Shown: piece by piece, positions 7,934 to 15,123 of the stretch | Numbering within the stretch: position 1 is the stretch's first letter | How the letters are laid out: each line of letters opens with the position of its first letter | Assembly (NCBI RefSeq): GCF_001512305.1 | Contig: NZ_LNUT01000004.1 | Location: forward strand, 444,664 to 508,663 | From: Arthrobacter sp. EPSL27 | Lineage (GTDB): Bacteria; Actinomycetota; Actinomycetes; Actinomycetales; Micrococcaceae | Direction: 5' to 3' | Length of the DNA: 64,000 bases | Notes under the pieces: model-generated | Told to the model about the DNA's origin: nothing | The model's database searches: none | The model's input: the letters and a program-made list of their open reading frames with translations, nothing else | Position numbers and translations under genes: made by a program

Positions 7934-10522
7934 TCAGCGTCCCAGCACCTTGGCAAGGTACGGCGCTGTCCGGCTTTTCTTGGACTTCGCGACGGCGGCA
8001 GGGGTGCCCACCGAGATGATCTTGCCGCCGGCGTCGCCCCCGGCCGGCCCGAGGTCGATCACCCAGTCCGCCGCGGCCACCACGTCCATCTCGTGCTCCA
8101 CCACGATCACGGTGTTCCCGGCGTCCACCAGCCGGTGCAGCTGCGCCATCAGGAGCTCGACGTCGGCCGGGTGCAGGCCGGTGGTGGGCTCGTCCAGCAG
8201 GTAGAGCGAGTGCCCACGCTGGGTGCGCTGCAGCTCGGTGGCGAGCTTGATGCGCTGGGCTTCGCCGCCGGAGAGCTCCGTGGCGGGCTGGCCGAGCCGG
8301 AGGTAGCCCAGGCCCACCTCGCGCAGCGTCTGCAGGCTGCGGGAAGCGGCGGGGACGTCCGCCAGGAACTCGGCGGCGGCGTTCACCGTCATGCCGAGGA
8401 CCTCCGCAACGTTCTTGCCGCGGTAAGTGACCTCCAGGGTCTCCGGGTTGTAGCGCGAGCCGTGGCATTCCGGGCAGGGGCCGTAGCTGCCGGGCAAGAA
8501 CAAGAGTTCGACGGCGACGAACCCCTCGCCCTGGCACGTCTCGCAGCGGCCGCCCGCCACGTTGAAGGAGAAGCGGCCGGCGCCGAAGCCGCGGGCCTTG
8601 GCCTCGTCCGTGGCCGCGAATTCCTTGCGGACGGCGTCGAACAGGCCGGTGTAGGTGGCGAGGTTGGAGCGCGGGGTGCGACCGATCGGCTTTTGGTCCA
8701 CCTTGACTAGCCGGTCCAGCTGGTCCAGCCCGGAGACCGGTCCCACGGAGAGCGGCTCAGTCGCGGCCTCGGCGGTTTCCAGCTCGTCCGCACCCTTGGC
8801 GGCGTCTGCCTCCGGGTGCAGCCGGGCACCCACCACCTCGGCCAGGACCTGGCTGACCAGGGTGGATTTGCCGGAGCCGGAGACGCCGGTGACCGCGGTC
8901 AGCACGCCGAGCGGGAAATCGGCGTCGAGCTCGCGCAGGTTGTGGCGGGTGATGTCGCGCAGCTCCAGCCAGCCGCCGGCTTCCCGGCGGGCACCGGCCG
9001 CGCCACGGCGGCGCGCGCCGCCGTCGAGCGTTTCCTCGGAACCCTCTGCGGAGCCAGACCCGTCCGGGAACAGGAAGGGCCGGGTCACGGACGCATCCAC
9101 GTCGGCGAGCCCGGCGACGGGGCCGCTGTAGAGCACCTCGCCGCCGCCCTCGCCGGCGCGTGGGCCGACGTCCACCAGCCAGTCGGCGCTGCGGACGATG
9201 TCCATGTTGTGCTCCACCACGAACACCGAGTTGCCGGAGGCCTTGAGCTGGTCCAGGACCGCGAGGAGGGGTTCGGCGTCGGCCGGATGCAGGCCCGCGG
9301 AAGGCTCGTCCAGCACGTAGATCACGCCGAACAGCCCCGAGCGGAGCTGGGTGGCGATGCGCAGCCGCTGCATCTCGCCGGGGGAGAGTGTGGGGGTGGA
9401 CCGGCCCAGCGCGAGGTAGCCCAGGCCGAGGTCCAGCAGCACCGTGACCCGCTGCAGCAGGTCCCGGGTGATGGCGACGGCCACCTCATTGCCCTCGCCG
9501 GAAGTCTGCTTCCGGGACGCCGTTCCGGCCGTGGTGAGTTCGGTGGTGGGGCGGATGATCTCGGCCAGGTCGCTCATGGGCACCGCGTTGAGTTCCGCGA
9601 TGGTGCGTCCGGCGAACGTCACGGCCAGGGCCGCGGGGGTGAGTCCGCTGCCGCCGCAGACGGGGCAGGGGCCGGTTTCCATAAAGCGCAGCACCCGGTC
9701 GCGCATGGTGGTGCTCTTGGAATCGGCGAGGGTGTGCAGCACGTAGCTCTTGGCGCTCCAGAAGCGGCCCTTGTACGGCTTGGCCACCCGGTCTCGCTGC
9801 GGCGTCACCTCCACCACGGGCTGTTCCTCGGTGAAGAGGATCCAGTCCCGGTCCTTCTTGGGCAGTTTCCGCCAGGGGGTGTCGACGTCGTAGCCCAGGT
9901 GGGTGAGGATATCGCGGAGGTTCTTGCCCTGCCACGCACCGGGCCAGGCTGCAATGGCGCCGTCGCGGATGCTCAGCGACGGGTCCGGGACCAGCGAGGA
10001 TTCGGTGACGGTGTGGGCGATGCCCAGGCCGTGGCATTCCGGGCAGGCGCCGGCGGCGGTGTTGGGCGAGAACGCGTCGGAATCAAGCTGGCTGGCGCCG
10101 TCGGGGTAGCTGCCGGCGCGGGAGAAGAGCATGCGCAGCGAGTTGGAGAGTGTGGTGACCGTGCCCACGGTGGAACGCGAACTCGGTGTCCCGCGGCGCT
10201 GCTGGAGCGCGACGGCGGGCGGCAGCCCGGTGATCATCTCCACTTTGGGGTTGTGGCCCTGCTGGATGAGCCGGCGGGCGTAGGGCGCCACGGACTCGAA
10301 GTAGCGGCGCTGGGCCTCGGCGTAGATGGTGCCGAATGCCAGTGAGGACTTCCCGGACCCGGACACCCCGGTGAACGCCACGATCGCGTCGCGGGGCACG
10401 TCCACGTCCACGTTCCGCAGGTTGTTTTCCCGGGCGCCGCGGACCCGGACAAAGCCGTCCGTGGTGTGGTTGGGAGCGGAAGTCCCGCCGGAGGGATCGG
10501 AAGCCTGCTGATCAAGGTGCAT
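7934..10522 (-). CDS. UvrA-like excinuclease ATPase (UvrA2 class)
   Basis: 862 residues from ATG 10522 (MHLDQQASDPS); further upstream the frame overlaps the divergent deaminase. Two ABC halves are visible: Walker A GVSGSGKSSLAF near the N-terminus and GVSGSGKSTLVSQVL in the second half, with signature motifs LSPGEMQRLRIATQL and LSGGEAQRIKLATEL and Walker B-type VLDEPSAGLHP and LLDEPTTGLHP. Zinc-finger cysteines are CPECHG, CPVCGGSG and CETCQGEG. It is about 100 residues shorter than housekeeping UvrA (roughly 950), fitting UvrA2-type proteins linked to tolerance of DNA-damaging compounds. The first signature is LSPGE rather than LSGGE. Confidence 0.9.
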   Translation of the reverse strand: MHLDQQASDPSGGTSAPNHTTDGFVRVRGARENNLRNVDVDVPRDAIVAFTGVSGSGKSSLAFGTIYAEAQRRYFESVAPYARRLIQQGHNPKVEMITGLPPAVALQQRRGTPSSRSTVGTVTTLSNSLRMLFSRAGSYPDGASQLDSDAFSPNTAAGACPECHGLGIAHTVTESSLVPDPSLSIRDGAIAAWPGAWQGKNLRDILTHLGYDVDTPWRKLPKKDRDWILFTEEQPVVEVTPQRDRVAKPYKGRFWSAKSYVLHTLADSKSTTMRDRVLRFMETGPCPVCGGSGLTPAALAVTFAGRTIAELNAVPMSDLAEIIRPTTELTTAGTASRKQTSGEGNEVAVAITRDLLQRVTVLLDLGLGYLALGRSTPTLSPGEMQRLRIATQLRSGLFGVIYVLDEPSAGLHPADAEPLLAVLDQLKASGNSVFVVEHNMDIVRSADWLVDVGPRAGEGGGEVLYSGPVAGLADVDASVTRPFLFPDGSGSAEGSEETLDGGARRRGAAGARREAGGWLELRDITRHNLRELDADFPLGVLTAVTGVSGSGKSTLVSQVLAEVVGARLHPEADAAKGADELETAEAATEPLSVGPVSGLDQLDRLVKVDQKPIGRTPRSNLATYTGLFDAVRKEFAATDEAKARGFGAGRFSFNVAGGRCETCQGEGFVAVELLFLPGSYGPCPECHGSRYNPETLEVTYRGKNVAEVLGMTVNAAAEFLADVPAASRSLQTLREVGLGYLRLGQPATELSGGEAQRIKLATELQRTQRGHSLYLLDEPTTGLHPADVELLMAQLHRLVDAGNTVIVVEHEMDVVAAADWVIDLGPAGGDAGGKIISVGTPAAVAKSKKSRTAPYLAKVLGR

Positions 10523-10570
10523 CGAATTGATTCTATCGGTGTCTGCGGCCCGCGGGCATATCCTTACCCA

Positions 10571-11737
10571 ATGGAAACTAACGACGGCGTCCCGGCCGCC
10601 GCGGGCGCTGGACCGGACAGCCCTGCTTCGGACAGCCCTGCGCAGAACAACACGCCCCCGGTCAGCGCTGCACAGGACAACACCGCACAGGACAACCCAG
10701 CACCCGCCACCCCGGAGGTGCCCGAATTCGCCGAGGTGCCCGAGGAGGTGCACGGCCCGCTGCCGGTGGCCGAACTCCACCTGCACATCGAGGGCACCCT
10801 GGAGCCCGAGCTGATCTTCGCGCTGGCCGAACGCAACGGGATCCAGCTGCCCTATGCGGACCTGGACGAGCTGCGCTCGCGGTACGAGTTCACCGACCTG
10901 CAGTCGTTCCTGGACCTGTACTACGCGAACATGGCCGTGCTGCAGACCGAGCAGGACTTCGCGGACATGACCCGGGCGTACCTGTCCCGCGCCGCGCTCG
11001 CCGGGGTGCGGCACGCCGAGATCATGCTGGACCCGCAGGCGCATGTGTCCCGCGGGGTGGCCCTTGAGACCTGCGTGAACGGTGTGGCGTCGGTGCTGGC
11101 CGTGTCGGAGCAGGAATTCGGCATCTCCACCCTGCTGATCGCCGCGTTCCTGCGGGACCTGTCCGAGGACTCGGCGCTAGAGGTGCTGGAGCAGCTGCTC
11201 GCCCTGAACGCGCCCATCGCAGGCATCGGCCTGGATTCGGCCGAGGTGGGCAACCCGTCGGCCAAGTTCCAGCGGCTGTTTGCCCGGGCCAAGGACGCCG
11301 GGCTGCACCGGATTGCGCACGCCGGCGAGGAGGGACCGCCGTCGTACATCATTGACGCCCTGGACCTCCTGGACGTCGAGCGGATCGATCACGGCATCCG
11401 CTGCATGGAGGACCCGGAGCTGGTGGAGCGGCTGGTGCACGAACTCATGCCGCTGACCGTGTGCCCGCTGTCCAACGTCCGGCTCCGGGCCGTGGACACC
11501 CTGAAGGAGCACCCGCTGCCGGCCATGCTCGCGGCGGGGCTGAACGTGAGCGTGAACTCGGACGATCCGGCCTATTTTGGCGGCTACGTGGACGATAACT
11601 TCGCCCAGCTGAAGTCCGTGATCGGATTGTCCGAGTTCGACTGCGTGCGGATGGCCGCGAACTCCATCCGGTCCTCCTTCGCGAGCGAGGAACGCAAGAC
11701 GGAGCTGCTGGCCGAGCTGGCGGCGTCCGGGCGCTAA
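10571..11737 (+). CDS. Adenine/adenosine deaminase (Add/Aah1 subfamily)
   Basis: 388 residues from ATG 10571. The metal and catalytic motifs of the deaminase superfamily are present: ELHLHIEGTLEPEL, HAGEEGPP (catalytic Glu), RIDHGIRC and NSDDPAYFGGY. The HIEGTLEPELIFALAERNGI opening and SDDPAYFGGY are typical of the subfamily in which adenine rather than adenosine is the substrate, so purine-base salvage is likely but not proven. Residues 1-57 are an unusual Asn/Gln/Pro/Ser-rich extension made of short imperfect repeats. It is divergent from the UvrA-like gene with 48 bases between starts. Confidence 0.87.
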   Translation: METNDGVPAAAGAGPDSPASDSPAQNNTPPVSAAQDNTAQDNPAPATPEVPEFAEVPEEVHGPLPVAELHLHIEGTLEPELIFALAERNGIQLPYADLDELRSRYEFTDLQSFLDLYYANMAVLQTEQDFADMTRAYLSRAALAGVRHAEIMLDPQAHVSRGVALETCVNGVASVLAVSEQEFGISTLLIAAFLRDLSEDSALEVLEQLLALNAPIAGIGLDSAEVGNPSAKFQRLFARAKDAGLHRIAHAGEEGPPSYIIDALDLLDVERIDHGIRCMEDPELVERLVHELMPLTVCPLSNVRLRAVDTLKEHPLPAMLAAGLNVSVNSDDPAYFGGYVDDNFAQLKSVIGLSEFDCVRMAANSIRSSFASEERKTELLAELAASGR

Positions 11738-11756
11738 ACCCCCGGGTTGCCCTATC

Positions 11757-11904
11757 ACTTGTGGTGGCTAAAACCGCGGCAAAGTCAAGTAGTCGGAGCA
11801 ACGCCAGGGTTCATGCCGCGGTTCGCAGCAGCTGGTTCAGCCGGTTGGCTGGGGTCTCGAGGTTGAGGGTGGGCCGGGGCCGGCGGTTGAGTTTCGCTGC
11901 GACC
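11757..11904 (-). mobile_element. IS30-family remnant: last 30 codons of transposase plus IS end
   Basis: Reading the minus strand from 11903 to the TGA at 11813-11811 gives VAAKLNRRPRPTLN and then LETPANRLNQLLRTAA, a typical C-terminus of IS30-family transposases. The bases beyond the stop (to about 11757, including GCGTTGCTCCGACTACTTGA on the minus strand) look like the IS terminal region. Upstream coding sequence is absent: the frame runs straight into 5S rRNA. I cannot fix the exact outer end of the element, and no target duplication could be identified. Confidence 0.7.
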
Positions 11905-12003
11905 GGGGGAAACGCCCGGTCCCATTCCGAACCCGGAAGCTAAGACCCACAGCGCCGATGGTACTGCACCCGGGAGGGTGTGGGAGAGTAGGTCACCGCC
12001 GGA
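11905..12003 (+). rRNA. 5S rRNA, 5'-truncated
   Basis: The block from GGGGGAAACGCCCGGTCCCATTCC through GAACCCGGAAGCTAAG to GAGAGTAGGTCACCGCCGGAA is the conserved actinobacterial 5S sequence, about 99 bases. The expected first 19-20 bases, including the 5' strand of helix I, are missing and are replaced by IS30 transposase sequence. No 23S or 16S gene lies upstream; the preceding gene is the deaminase. The remnant probably cannot form a normal 5S molecule. Confidence 0.85.
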
Positions 12004-12016
12004 ACATCATTAGGTC

Positions 12017-12047
12017 GAGGACCCCCGAACACCGTTCGGGGGTCCTC
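12017..12047 (+). terminator. rrn-type terminator after the 5S remnant
   Basis: A 13-bp perfect stem (12017-12029 with 12035-12047) encloses a 5-base loop and starts about 14 bases after the 5S 3' end. There is no strong T-run. The position and GC-rich hairpin match the end of an rRNA operon. Confidence 0.75.
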
Positions 12048-12064
12048 CCGCATTCAACCCGAAA

Positions 12065-12192
12065 ACCACACCTGCGAGAGCCTCCGCGATACCCCCGCCA
12101 TAGGTGCGGGAGCGTCCGCGGCACGGCAGCCATAGGTGAGGGAGCGTCAGCGGTACGGCCGCCATAGGTGAGGGAGCATCGGTGTGGTCGGG
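12065..12192 (+). repeat. 32-bp tandem repeats, four copies
   Basis: Units begin at 12065, 12097, 12129 and 12161 with an exact 32-bp period and the core GCCATAGGTGAGGGAGCGTC. The first copy is the most diverged. It fills the gap between the 5S terminator and the SDR gene at 12277. No coding or known regulatory role is evident. Confidence 0.8.
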
Positions 12193-12276
12193 GAACCCTG
12201 GCCGGGCCGGGGTCGTTGGGGTTCGGTAGGCTCGTTTCAACCAGCCACATCCCGCATCTGCCCGGAGGACTTTTTC

Positions 12277-13119
12277 ATGACCGCACGGACCATCGTTATC
12301 ACCGGCGCCAGCGACGGCATTGGCGCGTCCGCGGCGCGGACCCTGAGCAGGCTGGGAGAGCGCGTGGTCGTCGTCGGGCGTTCCGCGGAGAAGACCCGGA
12401 GCATTGCGGAAGAGATCGGCGCCGACTACTTTATTGCCGACTTCACGGAATTGGCACAGGTGCGTCAACTCGCCGCCCAGCTGAAGGCGAAGTACCCGCG
12501 GATCGATGTCCTGGCCAACAACGCCGGCGGCATCATGGGCCGGCGCGAGCTCACCGTGGACGGGTACGAGAAGACCTTCCAGATCAACCACCTGGCTCCG
12601 TTCCTGCTCACCCTCGAGCTGATGGACGTGCTCACCGCCAGCAACGCCACCGTCATCAACACCTCCAGCGCCGCCAACGGCTTCGGCAAGCTGGACGTGG
12701 ATGACTTGGATGGCGCCACGAACTACTCCACCAACCGCGCGTACGGCACCGCCAAACTTGCCAACATCCTTTTCACCACCGAGCTCCACCACCGCTACGC
12801 CGCGGAAGGCATCAGCACCGCCGCATTCCACCCCGGCGTGGTGGCCACTAACTTCGCGGCCGAGTCCACTAGCCGCATGCGGCACGCCTACAAAACCTTC
12901 CTCAACAGGTTCATGCTGACTCCCGACCAGGGCGCCGACACGCTCGTGTGGCTCGCTACGTCCACCCCGGGCCAGGACTGGACCTCCGGCGCCTACTACG
13001 CCAAGCGGGCGCTGGCGAAGGCCAACAAACAGGCCTACGACGCCGGCCTCGCCAAGGAGCTGTGGGAGCGCAGCGCCGCGATGGTTGGCGCGGACCTCGA
13101 CGAACTTGACCCCCGCTGA
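12277..13119 (+). CDS. SDR family oxidoreductase
   Basis: 280 residues from ATG 12277, with CGGAGGAC just upstream. Classical SDR motifs are TGASDGIG (cofactor binding), NNAGG, and the catalytic Ser plus YGTAK (in RAYGTAKLANILFTTELHHR). The sequence resembles retinol dehydrogenase/protochlorophyllide-reductase-like SDRs (NTSSAANGFGKLDVDDL, FHPGVVATNFA), which in bacteria have unknown substrates. It stands alone and is convergent with the GGDEF-EAL gene at 13180. Confidence 0.85.
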   Translation: MTARTIVITGASDGIGASAARTLSRLGERVVVVGRSAEKTRSIAEEIGADYFIADFTELAQVRQLAAQLKAKYPRIDVLANNAGGIMGRRELTVDGYEKTFQINHLAPFLLTLELMDVLTASNATVINTSSAANGFGKLDVDDLDGATNYSTNRAYGTAKLANILFTTELHHRYAAEGISTAAFHPGVVATNFAAESTSRMRHAYKTFLNRFMLTPDQGADTLVWLATSTPGQDWTSGAYYAKRALAKANKQAYDAGLAKELWERSAAMVGADLDELDPR

Positions 13120-13179
13120 TCCAGGCCTGAGCGGCTCTAGCGAAGGGAAAGCCGGCCGGCCAGCGCCGGGCCACCCGGA

Positions 13180-14961
13180 CTAGCGGCCGGCTTCGACCTT
13201 GTCGATGGCCGTCAGCGCGCTCTCCATCGTCCCGGCGAGCTCGCTGGCGGGTGCCGGCTTGGCGAAGAGGTAACCCTGCAGGGAGTCGCAGCCGCGGTCC
13301 ATCAGGTAGCTGGCCTGCGCCGCCGTCTCGATGCCCTCGGCAGTGACCCTGAGGCCCAGGGAATGGGCGGCGTTGATCATGGTGTCGAAGAACGGCAGCT
13401 GCTCTTGGCCCGTTTTGATCATCGCCACAAAGGAGCGGTCGATCTTGACTTTGTCCAGGGGCAGCCCTTTGAGTCGGCCCAGGGACGCGTAGCCCGTGCC
13501 GAAGTCGTCCATCGCAATCCGCACTCCGGCCTCCCGCAACTGGCGCAACTGGCGCAGCACGTCCAAATCGGATTCGAAGAACACGCTTTCGGTCAGTTCC
13601 AGCATGAGCTGGCGCGGATCAACCCCCGTGGACGCCACGATCGCCAGCACGTCGGTGGCGAAGTCGCGGTTCTGGAACTGCAGGCCCGAGACGTTCACCG
13701 CCACGCTGTAACCGGCATCGCCGGCAAGCCAGGGCCGGATTTCCGCGCAGGCCCGGCGCATGACCTCGTCGCCGATCTCCCGGATGAGGCCGCTTTGTTC
13801 GGCCACGGGCAGGAACTGGTTGGGGGGGACCAGCCGGCCGTGCCGTTCCCAGCGCGCGAACGCCTCGAACTGGACCACGGCACCCAGCCCGGGGGACACC
13901 ACGGGCTGGTAGTGGACCGAGATCTGGCCCAGCTCCACCGCCTGCCGCAGCCCGGCCCGGCCGTCAGCCTTGGCCGCTGCCGTGCCGAGCATCTCCTGCC
14001 GGAACCGCAGCCAGGTGTTCTTGCCGCCGGTCTTGGCCGCCGTCATGGCCGCATCCGCCTGCCGCAGCAGCTCCGCGCCGTCGAGCGTCTGCGGCGTCCT
14101 GGACGCCAGCCCCATGCTGATGCCCGGCCGCACCAAGGAACCGCCGACGCGCAGCGGCTCGTACAGCGACTCGGCGATCCGTTTGGCCACCGCTTCCGCG
14201 TTGAGGCACTCGGTCAGCAGGACCACGAACTCGTCGCCGCCGAGCCGGGCTACGGTGTCGTGCGGACGCACGCAGTTCCGCAGCCGGCTGGCCACCTCCA
14301 CCAGCATTTCGTCGGCGGCAGAGCGGCCCAGCATGTCGTTGAGGTTTTTGAAGTCGTCCAGGTTCAACAGCAGCACGTCCACGGGGTCCGGCCGGCGTAG
14401 CGCCGCTGCGAGCCGCTCGTTGAACAGGGTGCCGTTGGGCAGCGCGGTCAGCGGATCACGCAGCACCCCGGCCCGGAGCGCGTCGTCGGGTTCGGCGAAG
14501 GCCGCGGGTGCCGGAGAAGAAAGATTACGACGGCGGGGCGCTGCGGCGTCCGCTGCAGTGCCGCCGGGCCCGTTGCCGGCGGGTGTGTCCTGGCGGTGCC
14601 CGGCGCGCACCGAGAGGGCCACCGGCCGCGCCGCCGCGCCAGGGCCATTACCGCCGTCGGGCAGCAGCGAACACGTGATCTCGACGGGGACTTCGGTGCC
14701 GTCGGCGCGGCGGCCGGCACCGGTGAAGGGCCTGCGTGAGCGGGGCGCGGCCGGGGCCAAAGCTGCCACGGCACCGCGGAACGGTTCACGGGAGTCCTCT
14801 GCCAGGAGGAGTGACGAATGGGTCCCCAGCAGCTGCGCCCGCGAGTACCCGAAGAGGTCCTCCGCGGCGGCGTTGAGGAAGGAGATGGATCCGTCCGAGG
14901 CGAGCAACAGCAGCGGGTCCGGGCTGTGCTCCAGCAGCAATTGTGCGAGTCCGGATTCCAT
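13180..14961 (-). CDS. PAS-GGDEF-EAL protein A (third of a tandem triplet, degenerate)
   Basis: 593 residues from ATG 14961 (MESGLAQLLLEHS). One PAS domain (about 5-75) precedes a GGDEF domain with RLGGDEFVVLL and an intact I-site (RPHD), then an EAL domain. Compared with its two upstream paralogs it lacks the second PAS domain, has GRSAAD instead of GHxxGD after the NLDDFKNLND segment, and has EAF in place of EAL (VQFEAFARW). The rest of the EAL active site is kept (LELTES, DDFGTGYASL, KIDRSFV, AEGIET). Cyclase activity is doubtful and phosphodiesterase activity is likely. A TTG at 15078 would add 39 residues, but the ATG fits the homologous start better. Confidence 0.85.
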   Translation of the reverse strand: MESGLAQLLLEHSPDPLLLLASDGSISFLNAAAEDLFGYSRAQLLGTHSSLLLAEDSREPFRGAVAALAPAAPRSRRPFTGAGRRADGTEVPVEITCSLLPDGGNGPGAAARPVALSVRAGHRQDTPAGNGPGGTAADAAAPRRRNLSSPAPAAFAEPDDALRAGVLRDPLTALPNGTLFNERLAAALRRPDPVDVLLLNLDDFKNLNDMLGRSAADEMLVEVASRLRNCVRPHDTVARLGGDEFVVLLTECLNAEAVAKRIAESLYEPLRVGGSLVRPGISMGLASRTPQTLDGAELLRQADAAMTAAKTGGKNTWLRFRQEMLGTAAAKADGRAGLRQAVELGQISVHYQPVVSPGLGAVVQFEAFARWERHGRLVPPNQFLPVAEQSGLIREIGDEVMRRACAEIRPWLAGDAGYSVAVNVSGLQFQNRDFATDVLAIVASTGVDPRQLMLELTESVFFESDLDVLRQLRQLREAGVRIAMDDFGTGYASLGRLKGLPLDKVKIDRSFVAMIKTGQEQLPFFDTMINAAHSLGLRVTAEGIETAAQASYLMDRGCDSLQGYLFAKPAPASELAGTMESALTAIDKVEAGR

Positions 14962-15123
14962 GTGTTTTGCCTGCCCCCCAAGCGACGGATGTGAAGTAGC
15001 AGCCGCCTCAGTGAGAACCCGGCGGGCTGCGCTTCCTGAATCATATGTGGTCGCGGACGCCCCCAGCGGCACGCGCAATGACGCGGCCCGGATTGTGTCG
15101 CCGCCAGCGCCCGGTTCGCGCTC

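Noticed and set aside
8816..10345. A 509-codon open frame on the plus strand opposite the UvrA-like gene
   Set aside because: High-GC coding DNA gives long antisense frames; its translation is low-complexity and has no domain, while the minus strand has all UvrA motifs.
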